DNA of 64,000 bases from Tillus elongatus (taxonomy: Eukaryota; Arthropoda; Insecta; Coleoptera; Cleridae), in NCBI GenBank assembly GCA_964006375.1, contig OZ023264.1, positions 13,898,225 through 13,962,224 of the forward strand. Direction: 5' to 3'. The position numbers and the translations under genes are program-made. Below are positions 22,385-34,790 of the stretch, one piece after another (position 1 is the stretch's first letter; each line of letters starts with the position of its first letter). The notes below the pieces were generated by a model. The model saw only the letters and a list, made by a program, of their open reading frames with translations. It did not search any database and was not told the DNA's origin.

Positions 22385-23194
22385 ATTCTTCAAATGAGCG
22401 CAAACTAGGACCACGAGAACCCATATCCGGGGTCAGTATGTATCACACCGGTAACTTGAAAAATAATAGGACGATTTTGATCAAATTTCGTGAGTACCTT
22501 CCTTTCACAAGTGGCTTGGATAGGTTTGTTAACCAGGAAAATCGGTCCAGGTTTTAGTGGAAAATTTTGTGTTTTCTTTCGCAAAAAAATTATATCTCCG
22601 GAGATAACAAAGTAAGGGCAACCAAATTTGGAACGCGTGTTTGTATTATAAATAGTGACCAACGTACAGAAATTTCGGTGTGTAACTCAAGAGACAAAAA
22701 AGTTAGACATTAAAAAAGTGTGGGGGTTTTCCTCAAAACCTCAAAGCCGCGATTTGAAAAGTCAAAATTCGCAACATTTAGGCTAACAACCTGACACATA
22801 TACGGAGTTTGTAAAGAAAATGTTGCAAGGAGAGTGTTCTGCAAACCCTGAAGTTTCAGCTTTAACCTTCATTGTCCTTCATTTTACTCAATAGTTTACA
22901 GAAAATTCATTTCAAATAGACCCTGTCTCTGATGCTTTGGCTGTAGGTTTAGTTAGGTTGATGCTTTTGCTGTAGGTTTAGTTAAGTTTATGGTTTAACC
23001 ACAGCATATGCTGTGGTTTAACAGTCTATAATTTTTAGCTAATTTTCGTAGAAAAAAATCGTTATTGAGGAGACTGCGACTTTTGATTTAAGAATGAGTT
23101 CTTCCAATGAGCGCAAACTAGGCCCCCTAGAATCCATATCCGGGTTCACTTTCAGTTTTTATCTGTTTGCATATATACAAGGTGACGCATTTCT
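22385..23194 (+). repeat. Family A, long composite copy
   Basis: Contains GAGCGCAAACTAGGACCACG and CCCATATCCGGGGTCAG (22395-22438), a middle with GGCAACCAAATTTGG, a 300-bp section matching 37560-37800, then a second family A module (23035-23160) and ACGCATTTCTACGGTA, the insertion site of the next element. The right half is co-linear with 37560-38000. Confidence 0.6.
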
Positions 23195-23281
23195 ACGGTA
23201 GGTTACGTTAGGTTGTTTGTGAGTGGTCCATACCGGACCTTCCACCGCGACCAACGGTCTATTGTGGCTCACGCCTAATGT

Positions 23282-24120
23282 TTATATTTCGCCCAACAAA
23301 TCCAGCCTCCTGCAGAGGTCGATAACCTTTGTGGGCGAAAGTCGATCCAGATCCTCTGGAGCAAGCTTTACCTTGCCAAAGAGCAGGTGTCTAGTCCTAT
23401 CCGCTGCCGGACAGGAACACAGCACGTGCTCTGCTGTTTCGTCATCCTCCATACACAGTCGGCACTCGGTCTCCTGACCGATTCCAATACGGTGCATGTG
23501 ATGTCGCAAGCGGCAGTGTCCTGTATATAGGCCTACTAGAGTTCTCAGTTGTTGTCTGTTCAGCTCTAGTAGTTTCTTAGCCCTTGACTCAGACAGGACA
23601 TTTATGAAGGCCTTGGAGTGAGCTAATCCTGGAAGATTTTGCCAATATTGAATTGTCCTTCTATCTGTCCAGGTTTTTAAGGTGCGTTTTGCTGTGCAAG
23701 ATGTTATTCCCAGCACCGGTTCTGGTCCGATAAAGCCGCACTCGGCACCACTCCTGGCAAGCGCGTCTGCCGCAACGTTGCCATCATGATCTGAGTGACC
23801 CGGTATCCAGACCAGCGACACCTCATTACAGCTGCCCAATTCGTTAAGGGCAGATTTACAACTCCATACCGTCTTTGAATTGCACCGGTAGGAACCAAGA
23901 GCCTTTATTGCAGCTTGGCTATCTGCATATATCTTTATCGATTTGTTTGTGCATAGGTCCTTTAAACTTTCCCTTGCACACATCTCGATGGCATAAACTT
24001 CTGCCTGGTGTATGGTTGCGTACTTGCCGAGACTAGTTGATAGTCTAGCATCGGTGCTGCCCCCATAGGCGTCGGCTCCTACTCCCATATTGGTTTTGGA
24101 GCCGTCAGAGTACCAGCAGA
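23282..24120 (-). pseudogene. RNase H and C-terminal zinc region of the I/R1-like element
   Basis: Frame starting upstream of 24088 with YSDGSKTNMGVGADAYGGST, then HQAEVYAIEMCARES, KIYADSQAAIKALGSYRCNS and VWIPGHSDHDGNVAADALAR: all four RNase H carboxylates (D, E, D, D) are present. It continues to LRTLVGLYTGHCRLRHHMHR and CRLCMEDDETAEHVLCSCPA, a cysteine/histidine cluster found at the ends of such polyproteins. It is out of frame with the RT by one break between 24105 and 24260. RNase H removes the RNA strand after first-strand synthesis. Confidence 0.88.
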
Positions 24121-25514
24121 GGTCCGCTCTCCGTTTGTATTAGTCTGTACGTTGTCCACCTCGCCACCCTCTCCAACCATATGTGAAGTGGGGGAATATT
24201 GAGGAGGACCTCCAGAACGACTGATGGTGCGGTGCTTATCGCTCCCGTTATCATCAGACATGCTTGTCTCTGTAGATGAGCCAGTTTGGCCCTCGCGGTA
24301 CCGCGAAGTACCTTAGGCCACCAAACTATGGCTCCATATGTTATCATAGGTCTGATAACCACTACATAGAGCCAGTACATCTGTTGGGGGTTTGTTCCCC
24401 AGTTGTTCCCACAGATTCTCCGGCAGGTCCACAGGGACATCTTAGCCCTGCGGATAACATTTTCTAACTGTCTGTCCCAGTTGAGCTTCTTATCTAGGAT
24501 AACTCCCAGATATTTTGCTTGGTCCGAGAATGGTATGTTTTCCCCCATAAGATTAGGTGGTTTTAATTTGTCCAACCTTCTTCTTCTGGTGAACGGGACA
24601 ATGATCGTTTTACGAGGGTTCACAGACATCTGTTCCCTTCGGCACCAATCATTGACTACATTTAGTGCTTCTTGAAGAGTACTAGACAGTTCCTCCTCAG
24701 ACTTGCCTCTAACCATTATGACGAGATCATCCGCATACGCCTGGACCTCAACCTCCCAGAGTTCGAGGATAGCCAGCAGGTCGTCCACAAAGAGGGACCA
24801 CAGCAGGGGGGATAGAACGCCCCCCTGAGGACACCCTCTCGCAGCCCTAACGCTAACCACCTCTCCCCGTAATGAGGTAATAATGGTCCGATTGTGCAGC
24901 ATGTTTCCAATCCAGCCACAGATGGTAGGTTCCATCCCCCTAGCGATAGTGGCCTCGTAGAGGGAGATCGGTAATGCATTATTAAATGCTCCTTCTATGT
25001 CGAGAAATGCCGCCACCGCAACCTCTCCATTTTCCAGAGAGTGTGTGATCTTCTCGACGAGGTTATTGAGCGCTAACTCAGTTGATTTGCCAGTTTGATA
25101 GGCATACTGGTGGGTATTTAGGGGGTTCTTGGGTAAGATGTTCCCCCTAATTTGTCCGTCCAGTATTTTTTCCAATCCCTTCAAGAGGAATGATGTAATA
25201 CTGAGAGGTCTCAGTGAAGTGGGTAGGAGGTCATTACGTCCCAATTTGGGAATGTAAACCCCCCTAACCACCGTCCAGCTGGAAGGAATATAGTTCCAGG
25301 CCAGACTGGCTCTGAACAGCCTGATAAGGTAGAGTAGGAGAATTTCCAGTCCCTTTTGTAGTAGGACCGGTACCACCCCATCCTCCCCTGGCGACTTGAA
25401 TGGCTGGAAATGATTCACAGCACACTCCACTGCCGAGGCTGTAACTATTCTCCGAGCAACTAGCCAGTCCTCCCTTTGGCGACGTTTAGATCGTCCCACA
25501 GATGGTAGGACCAC
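24105..25514 (-). pseudogene. Reverse transcriptase of the I/R1-like element
   Basis: A 469-residue open frame. Motifs in order: FKSPGEDGVVPVLLQKG (fingers start, ~40), PLSITSFLLKGLEKILDGQI (~100), HQYAYQTGKSTELALNNLVE (~135), AAFLDIEGAFNNA (motif A, catalytic D, ~170), RGCPQGGVLSPLLWSLFVDD (motif B, ~230), VQAYADDLVIMVRG (YADD, ~260), AKYLGVILDKKLNWDRQL (~335). The catalytic residues are intact, but the protein is N-truncated and ends in GPLLVL by a frameshift just before RNase H. Confidence 0.9.
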
Positions 25515-27019
25515 ACCGTTGCTCAGGATCAGACAATCTGGGAAGTGTGTGTGTGCTAAGAGCTCTAACGTTTCTTTCCGAGATTCAGTAAAGGAACCAT
25601 CTGGTCGTTTTATCGATCCCAGTTCCTGTACACGGTAACGCTCAATATAATTTAATCTTAGCTTTTACTCTTTATGGAATATTTGAAGTAAATGAAACTA
25701 CATAATATCATAAAGCAGTTTAAATACATATATAATCAGATGTACGGTGTAAATTAGTAAAATTGAATAAATGTTGAAAAGAGTTTAGGTGCAGTAAGTG
25801 CGTTATGGTAGCAAATTTATGTAAAAATATTTCAAATAGTAATAACTCAATTTCCCGTTAAAGTAGAATCTTCAGTTCTGATACATAGTAAAACCCATAT
25901 AAAGACAGCGTGGGTACTATATTTGAAAAGTACTAGAAATTTATTTAAAAAACCTTTTTTGTTATTTTGTTTGCAAAAACTGGTTCGATTGAGTTGACTA
26001 AAATGGATCATCCAAGAGATTAATAAGGAAAAATGCCTGCCACGTTTATAATTTGGCAGGTACATTCCTTTTGGAAATAAAAATTAAATTTTCGGTAAAA
26101 TTGCAGTTTAGTACACGGGGGACTTTTAGAAAAAAAATTCAGAAGCATGTTTAGAACCCTTTCTAAATGCACATACCACAAGAAAAATTTCTTGCAACCG
26201 GCCCCTAAGAAAGTTATAGGATCAGGAGTGAATAGGGGTGCTGGGCGGGGAAGAAGATAAAAAGGAAATGGACAGGAAAAAAAACAACTTATAAGCTTAT
26301 AATAAGCCTCTATAATCTACCTTTTACGCATTTTGCAGCTATGCTTCCTTAAAATCTTGTTTACTTCACGCAGAACCCTTATTCACCGCAGGTGCCGTCA
26401 CTTTTTTGGGGGTTGTTCCGAAGAAATTTTTCTTGTTTATATTGTACTTGTTTATGCATTGAGGATGGTTGTAGGCATGCAGAAGGGGGAGGAGAACCCC
26501 CATGGCGAAGCCACGAACCAAGATTTTCGATTTATGTTTAAATTGTTACCTCATTTCATTTGTCTAAAATATTTTTCCAAAAATGAATTTAAGGTTGCCT
26601 TGTTTGTCAGTCTCACATAGAGAGCTACAATATTTTATCATTTAAAAAGTATGGATACATCAACAGTAAATAAGCGATGAAGAGGGTCTGGGTGCAGCAA
26701 GTTACGTTGTGGTAGAGAAATATCGTAAAAAGATTTCAAATCCGGTAACTCAATTTCCCATTACGCTATAATCTTCAATCTTGAACCATAGTAAAATCTA
26801 CGTAAAATACCTTTTTGGTTGTTTTGTTTGCAAAAACTAGTTCGGTTGGGTTACTAAAACAAAAGTATCCACGCAATTAATAAGGAAAAATACCTGCCAT
26901 ATTGATAATTTGGTAGGTACAATTCCTTTGTAAATAATTAATATTTTTTTGGAAAACTTTTGTAACTTTAATGAAATTTGTAACACAAACTTTTTAAAGC
27001 GACTTGCAGTATTTACATA

Positions 27020-28901
27020 CAGGATGGCGCATTGAAAACGAAACACCGATTTGCGTCCAGAGAATTTTTTTTCAAGAAACGCTGAAATACGTCAATTTTA
27101 ATATTGAGGGGGACATGTTTTGACATAAAACTCCACTTTGTCACATCAACCCCTCAAGGGTGGTGATAACAACCCTTATATTTTAAATAGGGAACATGGG
27201 TCGAGTGTTACATCATTTGAAAGCTCTTTCTTTTCTGAATTCAGCACACAAATTTTTTTGGAAGTTCTATCAACTCGTTTAAAAATTATTCACAGTTGGA
27301 GTTGCAAGAACGTAGTTCATTCATTGTGATAAGAAATGCACTGATTAGTCAATTTTTCGTTAAAAAAACAACTAAAAAACATAACCAAACGTTCAAAAAT
27401 GTTTATTCAGTTAAGTAAGTGTTCAAATTGTTGACCACCAGCTTCCATACAAAAGTCCAAATTTTGTTCAAAACGAGCTCTGACATTCTGGAGCATTTGT
27501 GGAGTTATTAAAGGGCATTCTTCAACAATGCGTCGTCGTAATTCTTCCAGAGATTCCAGTTCTGTTGCGTAAATTCTACTCTTTAAATGGCCCCATAGAA
27601 AGAAGTCCAAAGGAGTTAAATCCGGTGATCTAGGGGGACACTCAATCGCACCTCTACTGGAAACTCTCTGGTCAAAAACTCCCTAACACGTTATCAAAAA
27701 TGCGTAGGAGCTCCATCTTGTTGAAACACTAATTGATTTTCTTGATAGCGATCATCATTTTCAACAATGTCAATTAGTAGAGGGTAAACGATCTTCTAGT
27801 AACTCCAAATACGTTTCGCCACTCAAATTGCCATCAAGAAAAATTAGTCCGATTAAACGGTCTCAAAAAATGCCAGTCCAGACATTCAATTTCTGTGGAG
27901 TTTGAGTGTGGACTTCGTGAACATTTCTTGGATTATTATGTGCCCAATAAGGAGAATTATGACGATTGACTGTAGAGTTTAATAAAAACGTACACTCGTC
28001 TGAAAAACAGATATTGAACAGAAAGTTCCCGTTATCAGCTATTCGTGCAGTCATAACTTCACAAAACTGCAGCCGCCGATCAAAATTATCTTCATTCAGT
28101 TGTTGTACAAGATGAATTTTATACAGGTGAAATTTATGATGCTTCAATATTCGCTGAATAGTTCTTCTTTCGATGTTTGAAACAGTGGCCAATTTTCTCG
28201 TGCTCAAAATTGGGTCTGCAGCAATTTGTCCTAAAACTTCAATCTCAGTAGTCTCATTTCTAACCGGAAATTCACGTTCAGGATCCCGTTTTTTGTTGGC
28301 ACTTTGTCGAAACTTTGCAACTAACTCCAAAATGTATTTTCTGTTAACATGTCTGTTCGGATGTCGTTCGTTAAACAAATTTGCGGTACGGTTGGCACAG
28401 TCATCATTTTTGGAAAAAGAGTAATTATTTCAACTCTTTCTTCTGCAGAATACACCATTGTGAGATAAATTTTCAAACCGACCGATAAACTGAAATAATA
28501 AACCGCATTTCTCTCATTCCGATAAGAAATGTTATGATAGTCAATTTTTTGTTTACAAACCAACAAAACATTGACTATCAGCACATTTCTTATCGGAATG
28601 AGTGAACTACGTTTTTGCATCTTTAACTGTGAATAATTTTTAAACTAGTTAATAAAACTTCCAAAAAAATAGTGTGCTGAATTCAGAAAAGAAAGAGCTT
28701 TCAAATGATGTAACACTCGACCCATGTTCCCTATTTAAAATATAAGGGTTGTTGTCACCACCCTTAAGGGGTTGACGTGACAAAGTTGAGTTTTATGTCA
28801 AAACATGTCCCCCTCAATATTAAAATTGACGTGTTTCAGCGTTTCAAAAAAAAATTATATGGACGTAAATCGGTCTATTTCGTTTTCAATGCGCCACCCT
28901 A
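27020..28901 (-). mobile_element. Tc1/mariner-superfamily transposon 1, long inverted repeats
   Basis: About 1,880 bp, flanked by TA (27018-27019 and 28902-28903). Termini CAGGATGGCGCATTGAAAAC and TAGGGTGGCGCATTGAAAAC continue as inverted repeats of roughly 330 bp, unusually long for the superfamily. The transposase on the minus strand is broken. Confidence 0.88.
27404..28458 (-). pseudogene. mariner-like transposase 1, broken
   Basis: Begins MVYSAEERVEIITLF, then shifts frame. The 28378-27863 piece has FNERHPNRHVNRKYILELVA, IEVLGQIAADPILSTRKLAT, FCEVMTARIADNGNFLFNIC and FSDECTFLLNSTVNRHNSPY (first catalytic D). After more breaks comes the C-terminus SLEELRRRIVEECPLITPQM and GGQQFEHLLN, preceded by MDFFLWGHLKSRIYATE. 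Several frameshifts and stops; inactive. Confidence 0.85.
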
Positions 28902-29105
28902 TATATGAACCAAATTTTAATTTTCTAGCTCCATAGAAAATAGAAATTTCTTCAAGTAATCGCCTACTCGGACCTCTAAAACCGGTCTCCCAGGTCCATT
29001 TAAATTTAAAGAGTTAGTTTTAACAATCTACCTTACTAATAGTGTACAACTCTTATGAAAATTCACTACTCTAATGCACTTGCTGCGTACCGAACTTTTT
29101 TAATA

Positions 29106-29754
29106 ATGGTCATTTTCTGTAGCAGTACCTATAACGTACACTTTTACTCGTATTCTTTCTTATTCTGTATATAAACACTGCAAGCACTGCCCTATTTAAC
29201 GTAATCGTTCTAATAAAATATGTAATACTCATTTAAGATGAACAAACACCGTCTGAAATACACGAAGCGAGCTGAAATGTCAAAGGTGCTTCAGCTTATC
29301 CAAGCATTCCTGAGCAGTTTCTTGGCTTTCTCCGCTAAGAAGATTAAATAATAATTCACATTTTATACTTTTATTCGCGAAATAACGTTTCCATTATTAA
29401 ATTACTTTCCTTTACAATAAAACTTGAAAAGATTCCCTTAAATACGTTACCAAAGGGAAAGTTTAAATGCTATAGGTACCCATGACCTTTCTAAATTATA
29501 CGTTTTTTTTTGCAAGGGGTTGGAATTTTATTGCCGGAGGCTTATTAACATAAAACTTAAAGCTTCTTAGAAGTTATAATCTGTAAAATGTTAATATTAT
29601 TATCATAATTTATCGTTTCAGCACAAGAGAAAAGCAATTACTGTCACTTGCGTCACTTAATGCTTGCGGAATATATTTTTCAATCTCATTATCACTATCA
29701 CAGTCTAAATGAATGCGATATAGCCTTGTAGCAACCATTACTCTCCCAAGCTCT
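29106..29754. other. No recognisable feature
   Basis: AT-rich intronic sequence between family B block 1 and a family A copy. I see no gene, RNA or shared repeat. Confidence 0.4.
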
Positions 29755-29873
29755 TTTAGCGAATTTTCACTAAGAAAAATTCGCTAATGGAGAGGTCACG
29801 ATGAAAAGCTTTAGAAAAATTTCTTCAGATGAGCGCGAATTTGCGTCCCTAGAACCCCAAACCAAGGTCCGTT

Positions 29874-29962
<89 letters not shown>
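29755..29962 (+). repeat. Family A copy ending in (AT)n
   Basis: TTTTAGCGAATTTTCACTAAG..AAATTCGCTAATGG palindrome, GAGCGCGAATTTGCGTCC, then a decayed end and (AT)n at 29877-29961, directly next to the hairpin at 29963. Confidence 0.65.
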
Positions 29963-29964
<2 letters not shown>

Positions 29965-30139
29965 TTGGGATTTTATTTTGAATTTGGAAGAATGGAAGAA
30001 ACTCTACATATTGTGTTCCAAATTACTTAAAATTTACAACATAAGTTTATTTGCACTGTTTCTAGCCACATGTAAAGTCTCATTCCAGTTACTCTGATAT
30101 TTACAAAAATATGGCGTTTTCAAAAAGTTTTCCTAAATG

Positions 30140-30201
<62 letters not shown>

Positions 30202-30377
30202 CATTTGGGAAAACTTTTTGAAAACGCCATATTTTTGTAAATATCAGAGTAACTGGAATGAGACTTTACATGTGGCTAGAAACAGTGCAAATAAACTTAT
30301 GTTGTAAATTTTAAGTAATACACAATATGTAGAGTTTCTTCCATTCTTCCAAATTCAAAATAAAATCCCAAAGACAT
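29963..30377. repeat. Long hairpin: ~175-bp inverted arms around (AT)n
   Basis: Left arm 29963-30138 and right arm 30202-30377 are inverse copies apart from one 5-bp indel (GTGTTCCAAATTAC versus GTGTATTAC) and one visible substitution. They are separated by about 63 bp of (AT)n. Arms include TTGGAAGAATGGAAGAAACT and ATGGCGTTTTCAAAAAG. Transcribed, this would fold into a very long duplex. Confidence 0.9.
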
Positions 30378-30535
30378 GCGTTGAGACGACTTAGTGGTTA
30401 AAGTCCAATGCCTGACAGATAGAGTAGTTAACTGCCAGGCGTAGGTTGATTCATAGAACAGGTATAAACCATACATCAACGGTAACCAAACTAAATATAT
30501 GCCAGGCATAACACATACTACCCGAACCAACAATC
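30378..30535 (+). mobile_element. Possible tRNA-derived SINE, family 4
   Basis: Plus strand has GACTTAGTGGTTAAAGTCC (A-box-like) and GTAGGTTGATTCATAG (B-box-like) spaced as in a tRNA, followed by ~80 bp of unrelated body. It starts right at the hairpin edge. Weak call. Confidence 0.35.
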
Positions 30536-30929
30536 GAGAAATCTCGGTCGCAATTATGGAAAATGACAGACGATATGAAATTAAGAATTTGACAAGTAAT
30601 TGTTATTTAACTGAGGGATTCAATCAATTATTAAAAGACAATATATTTGTAGCTTTATGAACGGCTTCAGATTAGTTTTAGCGCAGCATAGATATATTAT
30701 GCTGTCGCATAATATAGTACGAATGTTAACAAAAACAAGCCAAGCATGTATAAAAATGATTCTAAAATAGTTATCTTTAAACTTAAACATAAGACGTCAT
30801 ATAAGGCTGAAACAATCGTGGGATGTGTTACAATGGTAATTCTACTAATTGTTACGTATACTTTGAATATATCCCGTGCATGAAGCCGATCTAATGTATC
30901 ACCTAAACAAAACGTTTTTTGACGTATAC

Positions 30930-30998
30930 CCAGATGGCTCAGAGACGTGCTCATAAGCAGATGGTTACGCGTTCGAATCCAGTTCGATAAATGTACGT
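30930..30998 (+). mobile_element. tRNA-like sequence, family 5
   Basis: CCCAGATGGCTCAGAGACGTGC followed by GCGTTCGAATCCAGTTC gives well-placed A and B boxes in about 70 bp. The acceptor stem does not pair, so it is a tRNA pseudogene or SINE head. Confidence 0.45.
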
Positions 30999-31708
30999 TT
31001 TTTTCTGTTTTATTTTGACGTTTGGAGAAACAATAGTGCACAGATTTCATTCCTTTTGAACAAAATCTCATTTCTGTTTAAAACGCATAAATAAGTTTGT
31101 CAACTTTGAGTCTGAAATTATAATTTTGTTATTGTTGATATTGAAAAAACCGGTTTGATTGGGTTGACTAAAACGAAATCATACTGACGATTAATAAGGA
31201 TTAACAAGCTACAAAAAGATGTCACAATAAACAATCAGCGTGGTTGCCATTTGCCAAAACTTTCATCTGCATGTGAAGATATCAGAAAAATAATAAAGTA
31301 ATAAATAAAAATTTTAAGTGTTAAATTTGTTTAAAGGAAATCTAGAACTACGTTTGATTATGTATAAATATTAAGCCTCCCATTCTTCAGGGTATTCAAA
31401 ACACATCGCCCTTTCCTAGTTAAATCTAACAACACCGATTAGGTAGTTGTCATTTGTTTAAATTAAACCTTGTTGTTGATGTTCAGTGTAAATTATTAAA
31501 GTTTTAATTTCAAAATTTTGTATTGTTTATATTTTTTTATTTCATTTTCAAAAACTATGGATACAGCAATAGTAAATAAGTGTTGAAAAACGTTTAGGTG
31601 CAGCAAGTGCGTTATGGTAGCGAATTTTCGTAAAAATATTTCAAATGGTGATAATTCAATTTCCCGTTAAATTAGAATCTTGAGTTTTGATACATATTAA
31701 AATCTATA

Positions 31709-33351
31709 TACGGTGGCGCATTGAAAACAAAACAGACCGATTTGCGTCGAGAGAATTTTTTTTAAAAGAAACGCTGAAACACGCCAATTTTAATATTGAG
31801 GGGGACATGTTTTGACATAAAATTCAACTTTGTCACATCAACCCCTTAAGTCGGTTTGATACTTGATAGTACTACCGAAAATTACTTTCACAATGGTGTA
31901 TTCTGTAGAAAAAAAGAGTTGAATTAATTACTCTTTTTTTCAAAAACGATGACTGTGCCAACCGTACCGCAAATTTGTTTAATGAGCGACATCCGAAGAG
32001 ACATGTCAACAGAAAATACATTTTGGAGTTAGTTGCAAAGTTTCGACAAAGTGGTTCAGTAGCCAACAAAAAAACGGGATCCTGAACGTGAATTTCCGGT
32101 TAGAAATGAGATTACTAAGATTGAAGTTTTGGGACAAATTGCTGCAGACCCAACTTTGAGCACGAGAAAATTGGCCACTGTTTCAAATATCAAAAGAAGA
32201 ACTATTCTGCGAATATTGAAGCATCATAAATTTTACCCGTATAAAATTCATCTTGTACAACTGAATGAAGATGATTTTGATCGGCGGCTGGAGTTTTCTG
32301 AAGTTATGACTGCACGAATAGCTGATAACGGGAACTTTCTGTTCAATATATGTTTTTCAGACGAGTGTACGTTTTTATTAAACTCTACAGTCAATCGTCG
32401 TAACTGTCTTATTGGGCAGATCATAATCAAGGAAATTTGCAGTCTACACTCAAACTTCACAGAAACTGAACGTCTGGACTGGCATTTTTGGAGACCGTTT
32501 AATCGGACCAATTTTTGTCGATGGCAATTTGAGTGGCGAAACGTATTTGAAGTTACTAGAAGATATCGTTTACCCTCTACTAATTGACATTGTTGAAAAT
32601 GATGATCGCTATCAAGAAAATCAATTAGTGTTTCAACAAGATGGAGCTTCTCCGCATTTTTGACGTGTTAGGGAGTTTTTGAACAGAGAGTTTCCAGGAC
32701 AATGGATTGGGCGTAGAGGTGCTATTGAGTGGCCCCCTAGATCACCGGATTTAACTCCTTTAGACTTCTTTCTATGGGGCCATTTAAAGAGTAGAATTTA
32801 CGCAACAGAAGCGGAGTCTCTGGAAGAATTACGACGACGCATTGTTGAAGAATGCCGTCTAATAACTCCACAAATGCTCCATAATGTCAGAGCTCGTTTT
32901 GAACAAAATTTGTACTTTTTTATGGAAGCTGGTGGTCAACAATTTGAACACTTACTTAAGTGAATAAACATTTTTGAACGTGTGGTTTTGTTTTTTAGTT
33001 TTTTTTAATGAAAAATTGACTAATTAGTGCATTTCTTATCACAATGAATGAAATACGTTCTTGCAACTCCAGCTGTGAATAATTTTTAAACGAGTTGAAA
33101 AAACTTCCAAAAAAATTAGTGTGCTGAATTCAGAAAAAAAAGAGCTTTCAAATGATGTAACACTCGACCCATGTTCCCTATTCAAAATATAAGGGTTGTT
33201 ATCACCACCCTTAAGGGGTTGATGTGACAAAGTTGAGTTTTATGTCAAAACATGACCCCCTCAATATTAAAATTGATGTGTTTCAGCGTTTCTTAAAATA
33301 AAATTTCTCTGGACGCAAATCGGTATGTTTCGTTTTCAATGCGCCAGCCTG
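31709..33351 (+). mobile_element. Tc1/mariner-superfamily transposon 2
   Basis: Same family as 27020-28901, opposite orientation. Left end near TACGGTGGCGCATTG, right end CAATGCGCCAGCCTG, TA at 33352-33353. The right inverted repeat is full length (~330 bp), but the left arm is shortened by deletion to about 140 bp before the transposase. Left boundary is uncertain by a few bases in a TATATA run. Confidence 0.85.
31893..32963 (+). pseudogene. mariner-like transposase 2, broken
   Basis: ATG at 31893 (MVYSVEK). Readable pieces: LGQIAADPTLSTRKLATVSN, LEFSEVMTARIADNGNFLFN, ICFSDECTFLLNSTVNRRNC (first catalytic D), QLVFQQDGAS (second) and IEWPPRSPDLTPLDFFLWGH (third), then RRIVEECRLITPQMLHNVRA, stop at 32961-32963. 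Frameshifts near 31925, 32060 and 32400 and a stop after QQDGASPHF make it inactive. Confidence 0.85.
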
Positions 33352-34374
33352 TATAAAAGCAGCGTAGGTACTAAAATTAAAAAATAACACAATGAGCTTC
33401 ACAGGCAACGGTAAACTTGCTTCAGAAAACCATTTTTGTTATTTTGTTTGCAGAAACTGGTTCGATTGAGTTGACTAAAACGGATCATCCAAGCGACTAA
33501 TAAGGAAAAATACCTGCCACGTTTATAATTTGTTAGGCACATTCGTTTTGTAAATAAAAATTAAATTTCCTGTAAATTTGCAGATTAGCACACGGGGGCT
33601 TTTTAGAAAAAAAAAATAATCAGAAACATGCTTAGGTCTACTTCTGGATGCACAAACCACAAGAACTATTTCTTGCAAACAGCCTCCAAGAAAGTTATGG
33701 GACCAGGAGTGAATAGGGGTGTTAGGCGGGGAAGAAGATGAAAAGGAAATGTGAGCGGAAAAGCCGCAAAAACCAGCTTAGTTGAACCTATATATGCTGC
33801 CTTTATCCCATTTTGCAGCTATACTTCCTTAAAATTCTCTTTATCCCTCCCAGAACTCCTATATCCACCGCAAGTTCCGTAACTTTCTTGCGGGTTGTTC
33901 CCAAGAAACTTTTCTTATTTACATTGTTCTTGTTTATGTATTGAGGGTGGTTGTAGGCATGCAGAAGGGGAAGGGGAACTCGTGCGACAAAGCAGCTAAC
34001 CAAGATTTTCAATTTATGTTTAAATTGTTACCCAATTTCATTTGTTTAAAATATTTTTCCAAAAATGAAGTTAAGGTTGCCCTGTTTGTCAGTCTTACAT
34101 AGAGAGCTACAGTATTTCATCATTTTCAAAAAGTGTGGATACAGCAACAGTAAATAAGTGTTGAAAAATGTATGGGTGCAGCAAATACCTTATGGTAGAG
34201 AATTTTTGTAAAAATATTTGAAATCCGGTAACTCAATTTCCTACTAAGCTAGAATCTTCAATCTTGAACCATAGTAACACCTCTGTAAACGCAGCGTGGG
34301 TACTAAATTAAAGAAAAATAAAATAACGAGCTTCGAGAGTTACAGCACCCTGTATAATGCTGTTCCTATATCTC

Positions 34375-34790
34375 GTGTTAATATAGTAATAGGATGGAAG
34401 CAGTCGTTCACCGCGGAAATAATAAAACCGCTGATTAATTATAGTCAACATAATTATTTAGTTTGAGTTGTTTTACTTTATAATGTTAGCTAAGCGTATT
34501 CGAATTTATATATATACAAGTAAGATACAATATTACGTTAAAATATATATCACGAGTGTTTCAACATTAAACATCGTGTATTTCTCCTTTGTTTTGGAAT
34601 TATAATTAAACTTGTAATTTTCGAAATAAAGTTTTTTTGTTTTGAAGTGTCAAAAGGGCATTATCCAAACTGGCGCAGTCGGTAGGATAGGTTTAAGTGT
34701 ATTTTTGACAAAAATCGCAAAGGTACAGGTCGATTTTTATCGTTAAAAACCTGCAACCTAGAAAATTTAAAGTGACAACTAACTAACTAC
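34375..34790 (+). mobile_element. Gypsy-type LTR with primer-binding site, remnant
   Basis: AT-rich LTR-like sequence with AATAAAG near 34625 ends at about 34666 and is directly followed by TGGCGCAGTCGGTAGGAT (34667-34684), the serine-tRNA primer-binding site used by 17.6/297-type gypsy elements, then ~100 bp of leader. No gag, pol or second LTR follows. The left LTR border is not resolved. Confidence 0.6.

Larger units (their letters stand above)
23201..25631 (-). mobile_element. I/R1-like non-LTR retrotransposon, 5'-truncated
   Basis: Flanked by a 6-bp duplication, ACGGTA, at 23195-23200 and 25632-25637. The related repeat at 37990-38010 (TTCTACGGTAAAGCTCAATA) shows the uninterrupted site, which fixes both ends. 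RT, RNase H and a terminal CCHC-like segment are present on the minus strand; the endonuclease and ORF1 are missing. 3' end reads ACCTAACGTAACC on the minus strand. Confidence 0.88.
25780..29105 (+). repeat. Family B composite block 1 (split by mariner)
   Basis: Starts with the family B motif (GTGCAGTAAGTGCGTTATGG, 25790), has an internal copy at about 26690 and ends in the inverted motif (GCACTTGCTGCGTACCGAAC, about 29078-29097). Interior contains GTTTGCAAAAACTGGTTCG and CCTGCCACGTTTATAATTTG. The same layout occurs at 31598-35205. Mariner 27020-28901 is inserted in it. No reading frame of note. Confidence 0.65.

Noticed and set aside
26333..26620. Small frame in family B block 1 as a gene
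   Set aside because: No motif, and the equivalent region of block 2 has a different frame with stops.
30930..30998. A functional tRNA gene
   Set aside because: A and B boxes fit but the acceptor arms do not pair; same for 8000-8100 and 7800-7872.
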